DNA of 8,776 nt, taken from assembly GCA_013329175.1 (NCBI GenBank), contig DUKR01000101.1:2224-10999 (forward strand). The letters are read 5' to 3'. The notes below the pieces were generated by a model. That model did no database searches and was not told the DNA's origin. It worked only from the letters and a program-made list of their open reading frames with translations. The stretch is from Candidatus Woesearchaeota archaeon. Its GTDB lineage: Archaea > Nanobdellota > Nanobdellia > Woesearchaeales > UBA11716. Shown in pieces: positions 6,591-8,776 of the stretch. Each line of letters starts with the position of its first letter. Position 1 is the stretch's first letter. Both the position numbers and the translations under genes were made by a program.

Positions 6591-7847
6591 TTAGAGTGAT
6601 TCCCCAAGAATGAACACCGCATACAGCAGATAGCCATTAAACGCAAGGAGGATAATGCCAAAGAGGGCGGCAAACCACGTAGTCACCTTGCGGTTGACAA
6701 GGCTTCCCATGATATTTTTGTCCGCGGTGAAAAGGATAAGGGGGATGAGCGGCAATGGTATCAGCAGGCTGAGAGCGACCTGGCTTAACACCAGGATCTC
6801 AAGGGGCTCAATCCCGAGAAACACGGCTACAGCAAGGGGGATGATATTGATGAACCTTGTTATAAGGCGCCTTATCCATAGGGGAATCTTGAAGTCGGTC
6901 AGGCCATCCATGATGGACTGCCCTGCAAGAACGCCAGTGAGCGAAGAAGAGATGCCTGCAGATAGCAGGGCTACTCCAAATGCCAGTGCAGCAAACTCTC
7001 CGAAGAGCGGTATCAGGGTTCGGTGGGCCTGGTCAATGGTCGCCACCTCAAAGTCTAAGGCATAGAATGCTGCTGCGGACATGATGATGATAGCGGCGTT
7101 GATGAATCCTGCTCCAAGGAGGGAAACAACGTTGTCAAATCCATGGTACCTGAGCGCATGTTTTTTGTCAGAAAATCTCAAATCTTTCATCTTCTGCTTG
7201 ATGAGCCATGAATGGACAAACAACGCATGGGGCATGATTGTTGCTCCAATGATGCCGACAGCAATAAGGATGCTCTTGTTGTTGAGGATTGGCGTCACCG
7301 AGTGCTTGAAGATCAGCCCAATGTCAGGCTTTGTGATGAATATCTCATAGACGTAGGCAAGGCCGATGACTGAGACGAAACCGATGAATGCGTATTCCAT
7401 AACCCTGAAACGCTTCTGGGTGAGCAGCAATATGAGCAGCACATCAGCTATGGCAAGAAAAATGCCCCACATGAGCGGAATGCCAAAAAGCAGATTGAGG
7501 GCGACAACAATTCCGAGCACTTCTGCTATGTCTGTAGCAAGGATGCTGATTTCAGCAAGGATCCAGTAGGAAAGCACTGCCCATTTTGCTTTGAGCTTAT
7601 CCTTGACTAATTCGGGGAGAGAATAGCCTGCTATCCCCAGCTTTCCCGAGAGATACTGGAACAGCATTGCCATGCCGGAAGCCATCCAGACAACCCAAAG
7701 AAGCTGATATTGGAATGCCGCTCCACCACTGATACCTGTTCCCCAGTTGCCTGGGTCCATGTAGGCCACGCTGACAATGACGCCTGAACCCATGAACCCC
7801 AACAGGTTCTTATTGAATAGCCTATGCTTTTGCGGGGGTGGACTCAT
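6591..7847 (-). CDS. mntH: NRAMP-family divalent metal (probably Mn2+) transporter, MntH-like
   Basis: This 418-aa membrane protein is full length for the NRAMP family, with about 11 hydrophobic helices. These transporters bring Mn2+ (also Fe2+ and others) into the cell by proton coupling. The metal site is visible: helix 1 has DPGNW (Asp31, Asn34) and helix 6 has GATIMPHALFVHS (Met205, His207). The family's metal-binding Met is present, in line with transition-metal preference over Mg2+ or Ca2+. A GQSIMDG motif (309-315) matches the conserved helix near the C-terminal half. The start ATG (7845-7847) has GAGG at 7855-7858, a suitable ribosome-binding distance. It begins 21 bases after the stop of the MntR-like repressor, so the two form an operon probably shut off by metal. 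The exact metal preference is inferred from the regulator as well as the family. Confidence 0.95.
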   Translation of the reverse strand: MSPPPQKHRLFNKNLLGFMGSGVIVSVAYMDPGNWGTGISGGAAFQYQLLWVVWMASGMAMLFQYLSGKLGIAGYSLPELVKDKLKAKWAVLSYWILAEISILATDIAEVLGIVVALNLLFGIPLMWGIFLAIADVLLILLLTQKRFRVMEYAFIGFVSVIGLAYVYEIFITKPDIGLIFKHSVTPILNNKSILIAVGIIGATIMPHALFVHSWLIKQKMKDLRFSDKKHALRYHGFDNVVSLLGAGFINAAIIIMSAAAFYALDFEVATIDQAHRTLIPLFGEFAALAFGVALLSAGISSSLTGVLAGQSIMDGLTDFKIPLWIRRLITRFINIIPLAVAVFLGIEPLEILVLSQVALSLLIPLPLIPLILFTADKNIMGSLVNRKVTTWFAALFGIILLAFNGYLLYAVFILGESL

Positions 7848-7868
7848 CGTTATTCCTCTTGCATCTTT

Positions 7869-8279
7869 TTATGTAGAAACAGGCTTGAGCAATCTCCCGT
7901 GGGGACAGCGTGAGGGGTTGTTAAGGAGTGCCCTTATTCTCTTTATGCTTTCATCAGAAAACGCGTGCTCCAGGCGGTCTGCTTCCTCATGCAGCTTTTT
8001 TTTGCTGACTCCCAGGACATCATGCAGAAAGCACTCAATAAGCCTGTGCCTGTAGGTGAGCCTTTCTGCTATTGACTTGCCTTTTGATGTAAGCTCTACG
8101 CTGCCATAGCGGTGCTGCAGGACAAGCCCCAGTTCAACGAGGGACCTGAGCCGCTCTGATACTGTTGATTTTGCAAGATGCATCCAGAGGGAGAGTTCTG
8201 TGACTCCTATCTTCCCTTCACCCCTTGAGGAGAGCAGGCTTATCGCCCTCAGGTAATCCTCCTGCACCACAGTTGCCAT
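7869..8279 (-). CDS. mntR: DtxR/MntR-family metal-dependent transcriptional repressor
   Basis: This 136-aa protein has a winged helix at residues 1-75 (TELSLWMHLAKSTVSERLRSL as recognition region, then a YGSVELTSKG wing) and a metal-binding dimerisation domain at 76-136. Compared with DtxR, the ligands line up as His78, Glu82, His97, Glu104 and His105. The two positions that decide metal choice differ: DtxR Met10 is Asp8 (EDYL) and DtxR Cys102 is Asp101 (EEADRLEH). Carboxylates there are typical of Mn-sensing MntR rather than Fe-sensing DtxR/IdeR. It lacks the SH3-like third domain, as MntR does, and ends with a CPHG motif. It probably represses its own operon, including the NRAMP gene 21 bases downstream. 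No Shine-Dalgarno site is seen; a TATA box lies about 22-31 nt upstream of ATG 8277-8279, so translation is probably leaderless. Confidence 0.92.
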   Translation of the reverse strand: MATVVQEDYLRAISLLSSRGEGKIGVTELSLWMHLAKSTVSERLRSLVELGLVLQHRYGSVELTSKGKSIAERLTYRHRLIECFLHDVLGVSKKKLHEEADRLEHAFSDESIKRIRALLNNPSRCPHGRLLKPVST

Positions 8280-8282
8280 AAA

Positions 8283-8302
8283 AAGTTCGTATTACCGAAC
8301 TT
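8283..8302 (-). promoter_or_regulatory. Palindromic operator of the mntR-mntH operon
   Basis: The sequence AAGTTCG-TATTAC-CGAACTT has perfect 7-bp inverted arms and a 6-bp spacer. It lies between the TATA box and the mntR start codon, overlapping the expected transcription start, which is a good position for a metal-bound repressor to block initiation. DtxR-family operators are often palindromes of about this size. Binding by this MntR is inferred. Confidence 0.7.
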
Positions 8303-8310
8303 ATATTTAA
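8301..8310 (-). promoter_or_regulatory. TATA box for the mntR-mntH operon
   Basis: The minus strand reads TTAAATATAA, ending 22 nt before the mntR ATG and touching the palindromic operator. The 81-bp repeat begins 16 bp further upstream, so the promoter is pressed against the repeat. Confidence 0.65.
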
Positions 8311-8325
8311 GGGTTGCTAATTTTG

Positions 8326-8406
8326 CTTAGTGTCCTAATATCGTTCCCAGAGCATCCTATTCTCCTCAAGGGAATAGTGGGTCAAGAACGATTTAAGGAC
8401 ACGAGG
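8326..8406 (-). repeat. 81-bp structured repeat, copy 2 (inverted partner of 270-350)
   Basis: This is an exact reverse complement of 270-350 over 81 bases, with the same long stem and inner hairpin. It lies between the mntR promoter and the broken small gene downstream. In both copies the repeat sits just upstream of the small gene in the same relative orientation, so the repeat and gene were duplicated together. Confidence 0.9.
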
Positions 8407-8467
8407 ATTTTCGTAGAGGGATATTTATTTGCTCTATCAGGGAGAAATACGCTGAAAAGTGAAATTG

Positions 8468-8706
8468 ATGATGGAAATTCCGTCGTGCACTGCGCCCTCG
8501 CTCATCCTTCAACCTCACCTGTGCAGCGCTCTAATACTAATGCGATGGCTGCAGCAAATGCTCTGATGCCAGCGCAGCCAGAGCCGTTTTTGTTTTCACC
8601 TTTTTTTTCTTTTCTTCCTTCACTTTTCTTTTCCCCCGTCGGAAAGTACGATGAGATGATTGCCTGAAATGAAAAGAAGGAAGTTACGCATTGGCTGTGG
8701 AAGTGA
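8468..8706 (+). pseudogene. Decayed homologue of the small protein at 31-234
   Basis: The start reads ATG-ATG then EIPSCTA and SLIL, matching MMNIPSCTAESPIL in the intact copy. That frame ends at TGA 8564-8566. The end is in a different frame: VGKYDEMIA, a TGA at 8665-8667 where the intact copy has Arg (AGA), then NEKKEVTHWLWK before TGA 8704-8706. About 66 bases around the C-terminus align with the intact copy without gaps. Between the halves is a longer pyrimidine-rich stretch (about 8587-8637) that seems to have expanded. Frameshift plus in-frame stops make it a pseudogene unless it uses recoding. A 117-codon frame from 8314 crosses this region but is not a coherent protein. Confidence 0.65.
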
Positions 8707-8735
8707 TGAGATGAGTGCTCATGCCTTTTCAGAGA

Positions 8736-8753
8736 ATGAGCTTTGGGGAATGC
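8736..8753 (-). repeat. Short repeat motif, copy C
   Basis: The plus strand reads ATGAGCTTTGGGGAATGC, matching copies A and B. It lies 29 bp past the end of the pseudogene, mirroring copy A beyond the intact gene, and supports treating the whole 8326-8753 segment as an inverted copy of 3-350. Confidence 0.5.
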
Positions 8754-8776
8754 CACTTTTCCACGAGCCTGTATGC

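Noticed and set aside
8314..8667. 117-codon open frame on the plus strand
   Set aside because: It runs through the 81-bp repeat and then a poly-pyrimidine tract. Only its end matches the small gene family, while the family's start is in another frame. It is a chance frame over a pseudogene.

Overview
The window looks archaeal. It has AT-rich TATA boxes about 25-35 nt upstream of start codons that lack a leader or Shine-Dalgarno site, a 55-aa AbrB-like regulator, secreted proteins dense in N-glycosylation sequons (N-x-S/T), and Arg codons that are mostly AGG/AGA. The long Ig-like surface proteins with a poly-Gly linker, and the Lys/Glu-rich coiled-coil membrane protein, resemble those of uncultivated DPANN lineages (Woesearchaeota/Pacearchaeota type). 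That placement is an inference from style, not from a marker gene.

Layout. (1) Positions 1-410 hold a small repeat-associated unit: an intact ORF of about 67 aa on the minus strand, an 81-bp structured repeat (270-350), and short inverted GCATTCC...AAAGCTCAT motifs at 3-20 and 391-409. (2) Positions 563-6466 hold a minus-strand cell-surface cluster. In transcription order it encodes an AbrB-like protein (55 aa), a secreted fibre-like glycoprotein (271 aa), a large Ig-like surface glycoprotein with a C-terminal anchor (766 aa), a possible 40-aa protein, and a two-pass membrane protein with a long cytoplasmic coiled coil (787-798 aa). (3) Positions 6591-8310 hold a minus-strand manganese-uptake operon: a DtxR/MntR-type repressor with a palindromic operator next to its TATA box, followed by an NRAMP (MntH-like) transporter. 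(4) Positions 8326-8753 hold a second copy of the repeat unit in inverted orientation. Its 81-bp core is identical to the first, but its small ORF is broken by a frameshift and stop codons.

How the parts fit. The surface proteins share a membrane-proximal module: the C-terminal roughly 180 residues of the 766-aa protein resemble the extracellular domain of the 798-aa protein. They may therefore form one envelope assembly, joining a glycosylated head outside to a coiled coil inside. The manganese operon is a standard regulator-transporter pair. The most unusual feature is the inverted pair of repeat units enclosing about 8 kb. The 81-bp core is perfectly conserved while its flanks have diverged, which suggests recent gene conversion, recombination activity, or selection on the core. 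No tRNA, rRNA, CRISPR array or recognisable transposase was seen.
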